Assembly: GCA_038496445.1 (NCBI GenBank)
Contig: JALMLS010000397.1
Location: 1 to 64,000 of the forward strand
Direction of reading: 5' to 3'
Source: Trichosphaerium sp. ATCC 40318
Lineage: Eukaryota > Discosea > Flabellinia > Trichosidae
DNA: 64,000 bases
Below are positions 25,091-35,795 of the stretch, piece by piece. The notes below the pieces were generated by a model that worked only from the letters and a program-made list of their open reading frames with translations, had not been told where the DNA came from and did not search any database. A program made the position numbers and the translations under genes. Every line of letters begins with the position of its first letter. The first letter of the stretch is position 1.

Positions 25091-25247
25091 GATAAAATCA
25101 GAAAATGTACAAAGAAGAAAAACAGTTAAATAAAAAAAACTGTCATTGAAAAAGACGTTCTATTCTCCCGGACAGGTCATTCACACAAGTTTACTCACAT
25201 TTTATATAGTGCAGCACAATACTTTATAACATCAATACATCTTTAGC

Positions 25248-25641
25248 TCACAACCACTCCCACCGTGGCTGGAAAACGACGTACAAATTTTTATGGTATT
25301 TCTGGCTAAGCAATAACGCCTTACGTCTCTTTGTGAATTCTGCCTTACAGATATAACCTTCATCTACAAGCATCACTAGCGCTCTTAGTTCATCTTGAAT
25401 ATCTTGAGATGACGCGTGAAGAATAGACCCAAAACTATTAATAAACAATTAAAAGCCGTTCCAAACGTTGTGGTAAGGCGCTCGTACTCTGAGCGAGGAA
25501 TGGGCGCTGATGGCGTTGATACAGTTTGAACGCTATGATCTTCAGACCTAATGTAGGCGTCAGCAGAATTAGTGTATGTCACGTGATGACATACACAAAA
25601 GGCGCTGGTACTTGATTGTTTACGCTCACAGTTGCTTGCAT
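25248..25641 (-). CDS. Small protein with SHOCT-like C-terminal helices
   Basis: Three exons read in phase: MQATVSVNNQVPAPFV, then SEDHSVQTVSTPSAPIPRSE, then TFGSILHASSQDIQDELRAL followed by VDEGYICKAEFTKRRKALL. The last segment resembles the short oligomerisation motif in which a helix, a GxI turn and an EFxxxKxxLL helix follow each other. About 105 residues in total. Intron 1, about 47 nt, begins inside a CACGTG-centred palindrome. Intron 2 would be only 32 nt, the shortest inferred here. It may be a small scaffold or subunit; no function is assigned. The stop is at 25248-25250. Confidence 0.55.
25566..25594. repeat. Palindrome TGTATGTCA-CGTGA-TGACATACA at a 5' splice site
   Basis: Nine-base perfect arms around a five-base centre, including CACGTG. 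On the minus strand the predicted donor GTATGT of the small SHOCT-like gene lies within one arm, so folding of the pre-mRNA could mask the splice site. Chance cannot be excluded. Confidence 0.6.
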
Positions 25642-25978
25642 CTTTCTTGGGGCACGTCTAAATGTCCTGCCTGATGCGGTTCGCTTTTTGGTTGGTAACT
25701 GGTACATAGTGTCAATTTTTTGTTGTCGTTAACGTACAAGACGCCGCGTTAGACATAATTCAGAATGTCAACGTTGCGTACAAATAAACTGCTAGAAATT
25801 ACGCACAGTTTGCATTTTAGATGGTGCTAGACCTGCACTTGTTCGAAAACGGCCCTGCATAGCGATTGGACGCTTCAATTGTGTTGCCTATTCAAATAAA
25901 TCAAAAAAAAACCGAAAGCCGCAATGAAGTCAACTAAAGTCATTTTTCATTGCAACCTGGACTTGATAATAGCGTAAA
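25642..25978. promoter_or_regulatory. Divergent promoter, small SHOCT-like gene / MAK16
   Basis: 337 bp between opposing start codons, with no further open frame of note. Assigned by position only. Confidence 0.4.
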
Positions 25979-27837
25979 ATGGCACAGTCTCACTCCGATG
26001 ATCTCGTTTGGCAAATAATAGGCAATGATTTTTGCTCATTCAGAGTAAAGTAAGAGCTCAAAAAACCACCAAAATATTCTGGCTGATTTCCTTAGAATAA
26101 AACAGCCTCTACAGAAGTTCTGTACGAATAAATACAATATTGTTGGATTATGCGACAGAAGATATTGTCCTTTGGCGAACAGGTGCGATATTTAGTATTA
26201 TTACGCGTATACGACCTCGAATTTGTTATATTGGCGTCGTTATTTACAAATTTACGAAAATTACATTTTAATTCTCATTGCGTTACAATGGCGTAAACGG
26301 AGCTTAATAGTCATAAGAACAGTATTCATCGCTTTAGAAAATTATTTAAAGCGGTTTGTACGAAACTGTTTCGCCGTTAGTACAATTGAGTCAAAACTAA
26401 CGCATATATTAGCAAAATGGCTACAGTAATCGAAGAAAGAGGTATTATAACTTGCAACTGTTCAAAAAAGACCAAAACTCGCTTTTTGAAATGACGGTTT
26501 AAAACCTCTGCTCACTTGTCACTTAGGCAGAATTTTCTTATACATTAAGACAGCGGAGAGAACACACATGCCAAATAAACAATGGGAAAAGGTATAAGAC
26601 AGATTCTATGAACACTGTGTCAACGCACATTCTTTTAGTTTTTTTTTTCTTTTTTTGACGTTACTGTCGCCTTTTACCTCCTATCTATGGTATTGTTTTA
26701 CTAACGTATATTTATTAGATACAATTACCGAAAAGATACAAGGAAGCACTAAAAACTATTGATGTACGTCTTGAGTTTAGTTTCAAATTTTTGCTTAAAC
26801 GCTTCAACTATTTTTTAATTTTTATCCCGCGAACTCCTTAACTATTTTGCGACGTTTGTTAATGCTCGGCAATTGCAAACATACTATTAATTCCTTGGGA
26901 AGCGTTCATCTTCCTGAACAATTTCAGAGAAATCGGCAAATCGCTCTTCTGTTGAAGTAACTGTTTTCTTATTTTTTTTCGAATTCAAACATTTATATTG
27001 TTTTTGTTGACTCTATGCCCATAGAATGCACTACAATGGTGGCCAGAACGTATCGTTAATAAAATCAAACAACGTCTTACACGTCTTAAACAAACACTTG
27101 CACGCATGAGAAGAATGGAAACACAAATTTCAAAACAAATTATGCCAATAAAGAAAAAAGCAGAGAGAAGAGAAGAAAAATGGGAAGAAAAAGCAGCAAT
27201 ACGCGCAAATGTTGAAGAAGTTATTAAAAAGGAACTTATTGCACGATTACATAGGGTAAGTAGGAGTTTTTTAATTTGATAAAAAACCGGAGCACGAGAA
27301 AATAGTGACAACGAACAATATGATTTCACGTGTTTCATTTTTTTTTGAATTTCAGTTTGTTTTACATTTCTTTCTATTTGCAGTTCATGTAGAACACTTT
27401 AATTTATATTATGACGGTGTTCGTGGTAATTTTGTTTAGCAAAGAAATTAGAAAAAATAACAATTTTGAATTTATTTTTCACTTTACGAAATGGAGTGTT
27501 TTTTTTGTTTGTTTTTGACGTTTTTGCGTAGGGTGTCTATGATAATGAGAGTGTTCCTGATAACATACTCCTTGATGTACTAGCTGAGCGTGGTGAAGTA
27601 GAAGAAGAACCAGAAGAATTCGAACAAACTGATGAGGACAGAGCAAACCTAAGAAAACCAATGATAGAATACGAAAGAGAAATGGAATTTGATGACCAAC
27701 CAGAGTTTGTCATGGACGAGGAGAATTTGTATGAAGATTATGGAATGGAAATGGAGGATGCATACCCTGAATTTGATAAGGGAGAGGGGCTATTAGATGA
27801 ACAAGGTGTTGACAAAGTTGATCCCCTTGATTTTTAA
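25979..27837 (+). CDS. MAK16: MAK16 ribosome-biogenesis protein
   Basis: Nucleolar factor for 60S subunit (25S/28S rRNA) maturation. Start [22 protein letters not shown] is the conserved N-terminus. The next exon, [23 protein letters not shown], contains the Cys cluster of the family. Then follow [26 protein letters not shown], the [13 protein letters not shown] block, [40 protein letters not shown] and [16 protein letters not shown]. The C-terminus is long and acidic with a final DKVDPLDF and TAA 27835-27837. Introns reach about 220 nt after LANS, otherwise they are short. One holds a CACGTG at about 27327. The homology covers the whole length and I see no defects. Confidence 0.92.
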
Positions 27838-28046
27838 GAAAAAAAAAGGAAAGCCAACAACACAAAGCAATAACAGTGTTGTTGTTAAGTATCTTTTGTA
27901 CAAACATTAAAAAAAAATAAATTATCTTAATTGAGATGGAAGTGACTGCGTTTAGAGCAAAAAATGTCTTTAATCACAAGCAACAACGAAATCTTGCAAA
28001 TTGGTAAGCCGATCCGTGCTTATGCACGAGTTAATGGTTGTGCACA

Positions 28047-29568
28047 TCAATACAATACTACATCAACTCCTTTTAGTTGCTTTTCACATTGTATTGCAAG
28101 TTCACTAGGGCGCAGGTAAATAGTTTGTAAACCTTCAAGAGTTTTGATTCCTTCAAAGGTAGCCGAGGTATTACATAAGTTAATTTCGCGTACACCGTTA
28201 AGTGCTTTGATGCCTTCATCAGTAACAAGTTTACAGTATTCTAGATAAACTGTGTGTGCACCTTTAAGCCATCTAATGCCTTCATCTGTCACATACGCAC
28301 ATCTTGATAGATATATTGTATGAACACCCTGTAGTGCCTTGATACCCTCATCTGTAACTCTTGTTTCACTCAAGCTTATAGTATGAACACCTTTAAGTTC
28401 TCTTATGCCTACATTTGTTATTCTGTGGCATCTTGCCAAAGAAATGGAGTGAACACCTCTTAAGCATTTAATGCCTTCATCTGTAACTTGAAAGCAATCG
28501 GTAAGCTTGATTGTATGAACACCTTTTAGCTCTTTAATACTTTCATCTGATACTTTGGTACAACCTGCCAAACTGATAGACTGTACTCCTGTTAACCACC
28601 TTACACCATCATCTGTTACTTGTGAACAATTGTAAAGACTTATATCTTTTACTCCTGCTAAACTTTTAATGCCCTCATCTGTCACATGTTTACAACTTGA
28701 TAAATCAATTCTCTTAACACCCCTCAATGCCTTGATGCCCTTGTCTGTAACTCTCGTTTCACTCAAGGTAATTGTATGTACACCCTTTAGCTCTTTGACA
28801 CCTTCATCACTGACTGAGGTACCATGCAAGTTTATCCACTCAACTCCTTTCAATGTTTTAATACCTTCATCTGTAACATATCTACAACCTTGCAGATCAA
28901 TTTGCTTAATGGCTTTAAGTTCTTTCAGATCGCTGTCATTGATATTGATGCCATTGTTAGTTCTTATAGTGTTACACCCTGATAACAGGGAATACATAGT
29001 ATTGTCCAGCTTGCTGGACAACTGAATTATAGTATTGTTCATAACACCTTTATACTGTCGAACCTTTAGAATGTCATTTATAGTTGAAAGATATACTTCT
29101 TGGTATCCGACAATATCATGGATAATATCAGCTCCAAAGCGGCATGATTGAGCAAAAGAGAATTTAGTATCTGCTGATGTGAGCCTTATAATCTTCGAAA
29201 TAATCTCAGGTGGAAAATCAAGTATGTTCAGTTCGACTGTGGATATTTTTTGATTTCTTGGAAAAAGAAGTTAGCGGGAACTACATTTAGCTTACTCGAA
29301 TGTACTCTATCTCCTGGTTGTTTGTTTGGTTGTTATGCCCGCGAGATGCTATATCCTGGTGATCTGTAGTGTTTGTAGCTGAATTGGGGTGTTTGTCAAG
29401 TAGTTTGTCGAGTTGTTGTACAATGGTTGTATTCACATCATTTACGATAAGTTCAACTTGGTTTAAGAATGTTTGGTGTTGTTTCGCCTGTATTTTACTA
29501 AAAGCCTGTTCGTGCTTCGTATGGAGATAGCTAATGGCTTTTTCTAACGAAACAAACATGAAACTCAT
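28047..29568 (-). CDS. Coiled-coil / F-box / Cys-containing LRR protein
   Basis: Two open frames join through a 49-nt intron that begins GTACATTCG (about 29306 down to 29258) in perfect phase. N-terminal part: a helical Gln/His-rich segment (VSLEKAISYLHTKHEQAFSK). Then an F-box-like motif, LDFPPEIISKIIRLTSADT followed by FAQSCRFGADII. Then about a dozen LRRs of 22-24 residues with the pattern GVHTIxLxxCxxVTDEGIKxLK (for example GVHSISLARCHRITNVGIRE). Some units lack the two residues around Cys (TISLSETRVTDEG). AMN1/Grr1-type LRRs on an F-box usually make the substrate arm of an SCF ubiquitin ligase; that role is inferred. The stop is at 28047. The repeats are very similar to one another in DNA too. 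Confidence 0.78.
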
Positions 29569-29899
29569 TGCTAAACACGTGTGTTGAAACGGTACAACAA
29601 TTGCCTTAATACAAGCAGAGCTTAAGTATTTACCGAAAATTAAATCCCTTTGCAATTAGTGTATTGCTTACGGAGGCGAAAAGCGATATATAAAACGATT
29701 ACTAAGGCTCATGTTATGACTCTACATCAAACGGAAGTATAAGAGTACAAAGAGAGCATGACACAATTGATAAGGAACGCAAGTTTCTTTGACTTTCTGT
29801 GCAGCTTCTGTCGTGAGTAAACTCTTTGTTTTGTTGTAAATCAAGGAATGACCAAAAAAACTTACACACTACACACAACACGTGTTTTTTTATTGTACA

Positions 29900-31050
29900 T
29901 TAAAATAGTGCACAGTCCATAAATGGCTTTTCTTCAAGTGCTTCCCTAACATTTATACCTTTATATTCTATAAGATTAGGACAAGCCTTTCCAATATTTC
30001 GAAGTCCTTGTGGTGTCTGACCATCCAACTTACCTACATCAAGATACTTCATTGTAGGACAAGATATACCTTCAAGGTTCATACCAGTAAAAGTAGCAGT
30101 ACGATAGCTAGTAATCTTTAATCGTTCTAAAGGCATTTGGAACAAAATGCTAAACACATCATCTGTGCCACTATTATCTATATGGATGTACTTAAGCTTC
30201 TTGCAATGAGTCTGTAAAGCTTGTGCAAACTCCCTCTCTAGTGTGCCCTCCTCTACACCACGTATAGTACCAGAAAAAGGTAATGAAAATGAAGGAATAC
30301 ACTCAAGGTTTGGCACACGAGGAAGTAACCAAGAAGCAATAATATCATGATGTGTTGGTCTATGTTGTAGGTTACAAGGGCAATCAAGCTCAAAAACACG
30401 AATGTTATGGAATACAGGACATGAATTGAACGACTCGTTCATATCAATAGGTTCATATCTAGGTGCTTGGGGTATCCAAGGTCCTCCTTTGATATTATTA
30501 TCCCACACGAGTGATAATCTTTCAATACCATCTGCCACTTTTAAAAGTTGTCTAAATAAGAAGAAAGCATTTCCACAATCAGTTACAGTCACTTTGGTTA
30601 ACTTTGGTAAAGGAAAGTCTATCAGTAGATTGTGTAGTATCAGTACATCATCGTGAAGCATACCACTGATATGTAGGATCTCTACAAAACGTGAAATTTT
30701 ACTAAAAACTTCAGCAAGAGAATCTATATCTTTTATGTGTTCTTTTGAAGTTAGAAAAAGTCCTATAATTGTTGAGCCAGTTGGTATGTTGTCTATAAAT
30801 TCTAGGGCATCACTGACATTTCTACAGTCCATTTTAAGAAAAATGTATCTATCCATGGACTCGCTAAGCGAGTTTAGTTCCGCTGGTTTCTCCTTCGTTG
30901 TAAAGTCCAAACTAAGTAGTGGCTTGAGGCGTAGATGGTTACACCATGTGGTAGATACACAGCAAGCTATACTACGAGTACACAAAGATAGGTAAGGTAG
31001 TAGTAGGAATGCTGCAAGTGGGTTTGAGAAGCAAGACTCCCTAAATCACT
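29900..31050 (-). CDS. F-box-like / divergent LRR protein
   Basis: A long exon encodes, at its N-terminal side, LLLPYLSLCTRSIACCVSTTW, reminiscent of an F-box helix pair with the final Trp. Degenerate LRR-like segments follow: FVEILHISGMLHDDVLIL, LPKLTKVTVTDCGNAFFLF, IRVFELDCPCN, KLKYIHIDNSGTDDVFSIL, MKYLDVGKLDGQTPQGLRNI and CPNLIEYKG. The stop is at 29900. Unlike its neighbour it has no repeated GVHTI signature, so it belongs to a different branch. The start exon is not found: the open frame extends to about 31050 and must splice upstream or start there. The likely role is protein-protein recognition. Identity beyond that is not supported. Confidence 0.6.
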
Positions 31051-31339
31051 GTTACAATATGCAATACCGTTAAAATAATGTCAAGCAGTATCTTTTATGC
31101 AAAAAGATGGCTACAGCATACGTTTCAGTTCTCTCCATAACGTATTTGTATTGCTTCTAACCTAGTAGTAGATTTTAGGGCTTGTAACGTAAGAAAGCAG
31201 TCAGTTCATCACCTCTGTTCTACTTGCCAAGGGTTTATTTCGCGTTTGACAGTCGCTGACCAAAGACAACCAGTTTCAATTATTGCATCAAAGATAGCTG
31301 TCAGGGAAAGCCACAATAATTTATTGTTTATTTTTTAAT

Positions 31340-33779
31340 TTACTTCTTTATTGCTTGGTACTCTTGTAATTCCTCATCAACTTGTTCTCTTGTAAACCAA
31401 CCAGCATGGAATCCATACGGAACTCTTTGAGGTATTGCAATACGACATACAAGTGTCATATCATTCGCGTTTAATATAACAGCTTCTGACTTGTTTGTAT
31501 TCTCATCATGCAAGAACCCAATGAGATAACCCTTTAAACAAAGTTCAGATTGCTGACACGTGGTGTAACATAATTCAGTTAAAAACGTACATCATCTTCT
31601 CCTGTTGCATTTGGTTTTTGTACAAACATGAATTCTCCACCATATCTGTTTTTACCATGATGATATTTCTTTAATGAATCTGCACTTGTATTAGAAAAAA
31701 AAACGAAGAATAGTTTGTTGGATTCAGTTTTAAACAAACTCAAGAATTAACACGTGCCTGGTGTACTCAAATCCATCTTATATACTGTATCGAATTCAGC
31801 AAGTTTAAACGGTCCACATCCAGCGTATATGTATCTAAAGATATTTAGCGTCAATTCACGAAAGTGCCAACAATGAGAATTGTTTGTTTAACAAAAATAA
31901 TTCACTTACCGTGATTTTCTACCAAGCTTGGCGTTGTTGATTATAGGGAACTCAGTGACATCTGAGAAAAGAATCTTTTCTTCAACAGTGCCATTTTCAA
32001 TATCTAAACGCCACATGTTCAGTTGAGAACTCTAGCAGAGATCAGTCAGTGTATTTTTTAAGGATGCTTTTTACAAAAACCCGAAATAAGTTCTATGCAC
32101 GTACAGCGAGTTCTTCATTTGAGTTTTCATCAGAATCATATGGTTGTTGTGTGCGCATGCCAACAATAACTATGGTACCATCTCTAAAATCATATTTAGA
32201 AGGCTACAACAAAGGAAACTGCCTAAAAGTTTTTTGTACTGGATCCAAAAAAAAACAAAGACGAAAACACAAGTTTGCACTTACTCTTCCCAAGCGTTTC
32301 CTGTATGACTTACCCAACAATTTTTAATCTCAAACCACTTCAATTCATCGATACTCTGTAATAAAAATAGAACGGTAAATAGAAAAGCCAAGCAGAAGAA
32401 CAATGAAATAACGCTGAAAATGAGGTACCTTAGCATATCTAGGTAATACACCTACTCTTGTGCGTGCTTTAGAGTCAAATGTTACACCAGGAGCTATTCA
32501 ATTAATTAAGTACTAAATCACATGATGCAATATGGGTAGTACCTGACTTGTTGAATCCAAAAGGACAGTCAAAAAAAAGTGAATATTTGTCTGTTATTAC
32601 AAAATCGTGCATCTAAGAAAAAGTGCTTTAGTTTACTCTGCTAGTAGCTTTCATGTAATAATGTGACATACTATTTGCTTGCGCTCAAGAGGTATGATAA
32701 GGTCTGGTGATAAGTTACCGTCTTTATCAGCAACACGGTAACGTAACGGTGGACCAGTAGTGACATCATAGGCAAAAAATACTAAATCACCATTTACTGG
32801 ATCAACCTATTGATGTCATTAGATTGAATACTAACTATTACATGGGAATACCTTAGGGTGAGCAGTCATTTTGTGGTTAAGTTGGCCGTTGAATGTGTAT
32901 CTATCATCAAAGGGATAAACAAACGGAACGAGGCGCATAATAAACAAAGGTATCTCTATGAAAAAACTACAAAAGAGAAAAAAGAACTTACTCTCCTACT
33001 GTTTCAAGCGTGGTTGGTAGAACCCAGTATGGTCTATGTCCTTCAGCAAGAGCAAATGTATGCCTTACAATTACTGTTAGCAAAGGAAAACCAGTACGTA
33101 CAGCAACAAATGGTATTATTCATAGATTTCACAAAAAAAGTAAGATTGGTTCTTTGAATAAGATTCGTACTTGTTATGGTGAACAATGGAGGTATTAGCA
33201 TGATGTTTGTCATATACGTTTACAAAACCAATGGCTCCAAGAGCCATGTTCCACATAAAGTCTGCTATCGCTCTAAAATCTTGATTTAGAAACTTTTTGC
33301 AAGTTTTTTTTGAGTGTTGCAGCTTCGTACAAGGTCTTGTTCTTAGACTTTCCAACTGTTCCCAAAGGCTTATATATAGCTTTTCCTTTCTTGTTTTCAT
33401 GCTCCCATGTGCGTGTACGTACAAACCTGTGCGTATTGTTAGAATACCGTTAGAAATAACTGTAAGGACCTATTGGTGTATGTAGCCTTTCCGTTAGAGA
33501 AATCAATAGCGTGAAGCATTCCACACCCATCTATCCAGTGATAGTGTCTGAAAACAATTATTTGGACTGTGATCTTGCGTTTGCGTACTCAAATGGCGTA
33601 AATTGAGGGTTACCGCCGTTTCTGATGAAAATACCATCTAAATCGCTGGGAATTGTACCTGAGCGAATGTTACCTAGTTTCAATGGTATAACAGTACCTT
33701 CAAGGACTTCCAAGTCTTCTGTACGCATTTCGGTTGTAACTGGTTTGTGATTATCCTGTAGCCACGGATTGTTTTCCAT
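31340..33779 (-). CDS. Carotenoid cleavage oxygenase (RPE65/CCD/NCED family)
   Basis: Non-haem iron dioxygenase that cleaves conjugated double bonds of carotenoids or related stilbenoids. The N-terminus (EGTVIPLKLGNIRSGTIPSDL then DGIFIRNGGNPQF) is the classic G.iP..L.G.y.RNGpNP block. HWIDGCGMLHAIDF carries the GDGM-like segment. NTSIVHHNK, AHPKVDP, MHDFVIT, HTGNAWEE and the C-terminal VPYGFHAGWF supply the four iron-ligand His regions. All look intact, so activity is plausible. No transit peptide is obvious before ENNPWLQDN, suggesting a cytosolic enzyme. About ten short introns; CACGTG at about 31752 falls in one. Substrate cannot be read from sequence. Confidence 0.9.
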
Positions 33780-34015
33780 CTTGTACTTTTAATGCTACAG
33801 ACGACACAGAACAATTGCAAGATCAAATGGCTTAATGTGTTAAGTCTTAGCTGTCATAGCAGTGTCAGTCGCACAGTTGTAAAATTAGATCGAGGCAACG
33901 TAGCAACGTACATTACATAAATATTTATAACACGTGGGTTTGCGCTTCTTTCCGGTAGTAACTAGAATCCCAAACAATAACATTTCATAGTTAGGGTAAT
34001 TAAATAGCCTCAGTG
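33780..34015. promoter_or_regulatory. Divergent promoter, carotenoid oxygenase / F-box-LRR
   Basis: 236 bp between opposing starts. It contains one CACGTG at about 33932, which resembles an E-box/G-box (bHLH or bZIP site). The link to expression is inferred. Confidence 0.45.
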
Positions 34016-35071
34016 ATGCAAAATAAGACGCCAAGAACGATTGCTGAACAATCTCGCGAATTATCTATCTCTGAAAGAACTGCCGAGCTTCTAGACGCGC
34101 CTACTGAGGTAATAGTTCATTTGCTCGAGTATATCGATAGTTTGGATCGATTTCCCGTTTCTCAAACATGTAAACGCTTACGGAGCATTATACACTATCA
34201 TATTGGATTCAAGAGTATCTATATTCGATCAAGATGGTGTTGTTCTCGTCTAAGCGGAAGTCCGCTTCTCAAAAACAGCAATATCTCAATGAAATATTTT
34301 ATAAATGCAGAAGACGATGACCTTGCTTTCCTTTCTGGAGTTTTATCTCTTAACCTTGGTATAAACAGTGGAATCACAGATGAAGGGTTAAAGCATATAT
34401 GTGGCGTCCATTCACTGTATTTTGGACGCTGTACAAGAATCACAGACTCAGGAATAATACCATTAGTACAACACCTTAAATACTTTGGTATGTGTGAGTA
34501 TGGTACAGGAATTACTCCACAGGGTTTTAAGGCACTTGCTGTAATACCACATATTTGCCTATCACGATCTGATATTCAAAATGAATTCTTAATGGCACTA
34601 TCTGGTGTACACACAATAAGCTTGCGTTATTGTACAGATATTAATGATTTAGGTATTTCTGCTTTGGCAGGAGTACACACCATAGACTTAGCTTACACAC
34701 TTGTGAGAGATAAAGGAGTTGTAGCATTGTCTGGTGTACATACTATAAGTCTTTTAGGTTGTGACCGTATCACTGGGGCTTGTATGCCCAGTCTTGCTGG
34801 TGTACATACCATTAATCTGTCATGGACTACAGCTAAGGATGATTGGATTGTTCCACTTTCTGGAGTTCATGAAATAAAGCTTGCTGGTTGTGCAGGCATC
34901 ACTGGGACTTGTATGGCTAGTCTTGCAGGTGTTCATACGATTGATCTGTCAAACACAGAAGCAACAGATGATTGGATTATTCCTCTTTGTGGTGTCCATG
35001 AAATAAAGCTTGCTGGGTGCAAGCATCACTGGAACATGTATGAACAGCATTGCGAGTGCACACACTATTGA
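34016..35071 (+). CDS. F-box / GVHTI-type LRR protein, 3' end frameshifted
   Basis: Single open exon. Residues about 25-65 form an F-box (APTEVIVHLLEYIDSLDRF then QTCKRLRSIIHYHIGF), homologous to those of the genes at 28.0 and 51.1 kb. LRRs follow with GVHTISLRYCTDINDLGISAL, GVHTIDLAYT, GVHTISLLGCDRITGACM and alternating GVHEIKLAGC/GVHTIDLSNT units. At about 35018 a net 2-nt loss relative to the preceding repeat (GGTTGTGCAGGC against GGGTGCAAGC) changes frame, giving a premature stop at 35069-35071. The old frame resumes beyond it as further repeat (MNSIASAHTIDLSYTKAKDD) up to a stop at 35175-35177. The protein may still be functional, shortened by one repeat and a half. Confidence 0.72.
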   Translation: MQNKTPRTIAEQSRELSISERTAELLDAPTEVIVHLLEYIDSLDRFPVSQTCKRLRSIIHYHIGFKSIYIRSRWCCSRLSGSPLLKNSNISMKYFINAEDDDLAFLSGVLSLNLGINSGITDEGLKHICGVHSLYFGRCTRITDSGIIPLVQHLKYFGMCEYGTGITPQGFKALAVIPHICLSRSDIQNEFLMALSGVHTISLRYCTDINDLGISALAGVHTIDLAYTLVRDKGVVALSGVHTISLLGCDRITGACMPSLAGVHTINLSWTTAKDDWIVPLSGVHEIKLAGCAGITGTCMASLAGVHTIDLSNTEATDDWIIPLCGVHEIKLAGCKHHWNMYEQHCECTHY

Positions 35072-35795
35072 TCTATCGTACACAAAAGCAAAAGACGATT
35101 GGCTTGTTCTTCTTTCTGATGTCAAAGTAATATACCTGACTGGATGTGGGTTTGATACAAAGATATTGAAGCATTGACTGCACTCTAAGACCGTTACAAA
35201 GTAATTCCTCGAATAGTATAGAACTGACCTGAATAAACCCAATTAATTCAAAAAAAGCAATGAGTGATAAGCAGTTGTGAAGTTAAAGCTATACTTCAAA
35301 ATTGGAGATTCACCGTCAATTTCAATGAAATACTTTAGTCACAAAACATGTGCAAGAACCGACATCCCTCGTTGATGTAACTACCTAGTATTTAACACTC
35401 GCTTGTACTTTCTTGGAACAATCCACTTGAAGCGACAACGCCAGCCGGATGTGCAATGAGTATTTAACATGTAGCACCAATGAAATATTCTACAACAAAC
35501 AAATCATAGTACACAATTGTTTCACATAAGTTGCAACCAAACCCAGTAGTGTGACCAAGTAGGCATAGTATGACTCAAGATATAAAACTTCCGGTAATTA
35601 TTAGCTGTCTTTATGCGCTACATACACGAGATATGTTGGTTCTATATCTAGTGTTAAATTGGAGCAACGGTGAAATAGCGACTAAGGTAGACAACTTCTT
35701 ACTAAAAAACTCGACATTTAATTTGAGAAAGGACAATACAACTTAAGTCTGAGAAGCGCTAGATTTATTTGAGACTGGGGCTTTTTTGAAAACTG
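35072..35795. other. Frameshifted LRR remnant, then empty spacer
   Basis: 35072-35177 continues the LRR gene in another frame. The remaining 600 bp show no supported gene, repeat or RNA. Confidence 0.5.

Noticed and set aside
28669-29025. 118-codon plus-strand frame opposite the LRR gene
   Set aside because: It mirrors the regular LRR codon pattern on the other strand and has no independent features.
30402-30995. Plus-strand frames opposite the F-box-like gene
   Set aside because: Shadows of the 361-codon minus-strand exon.
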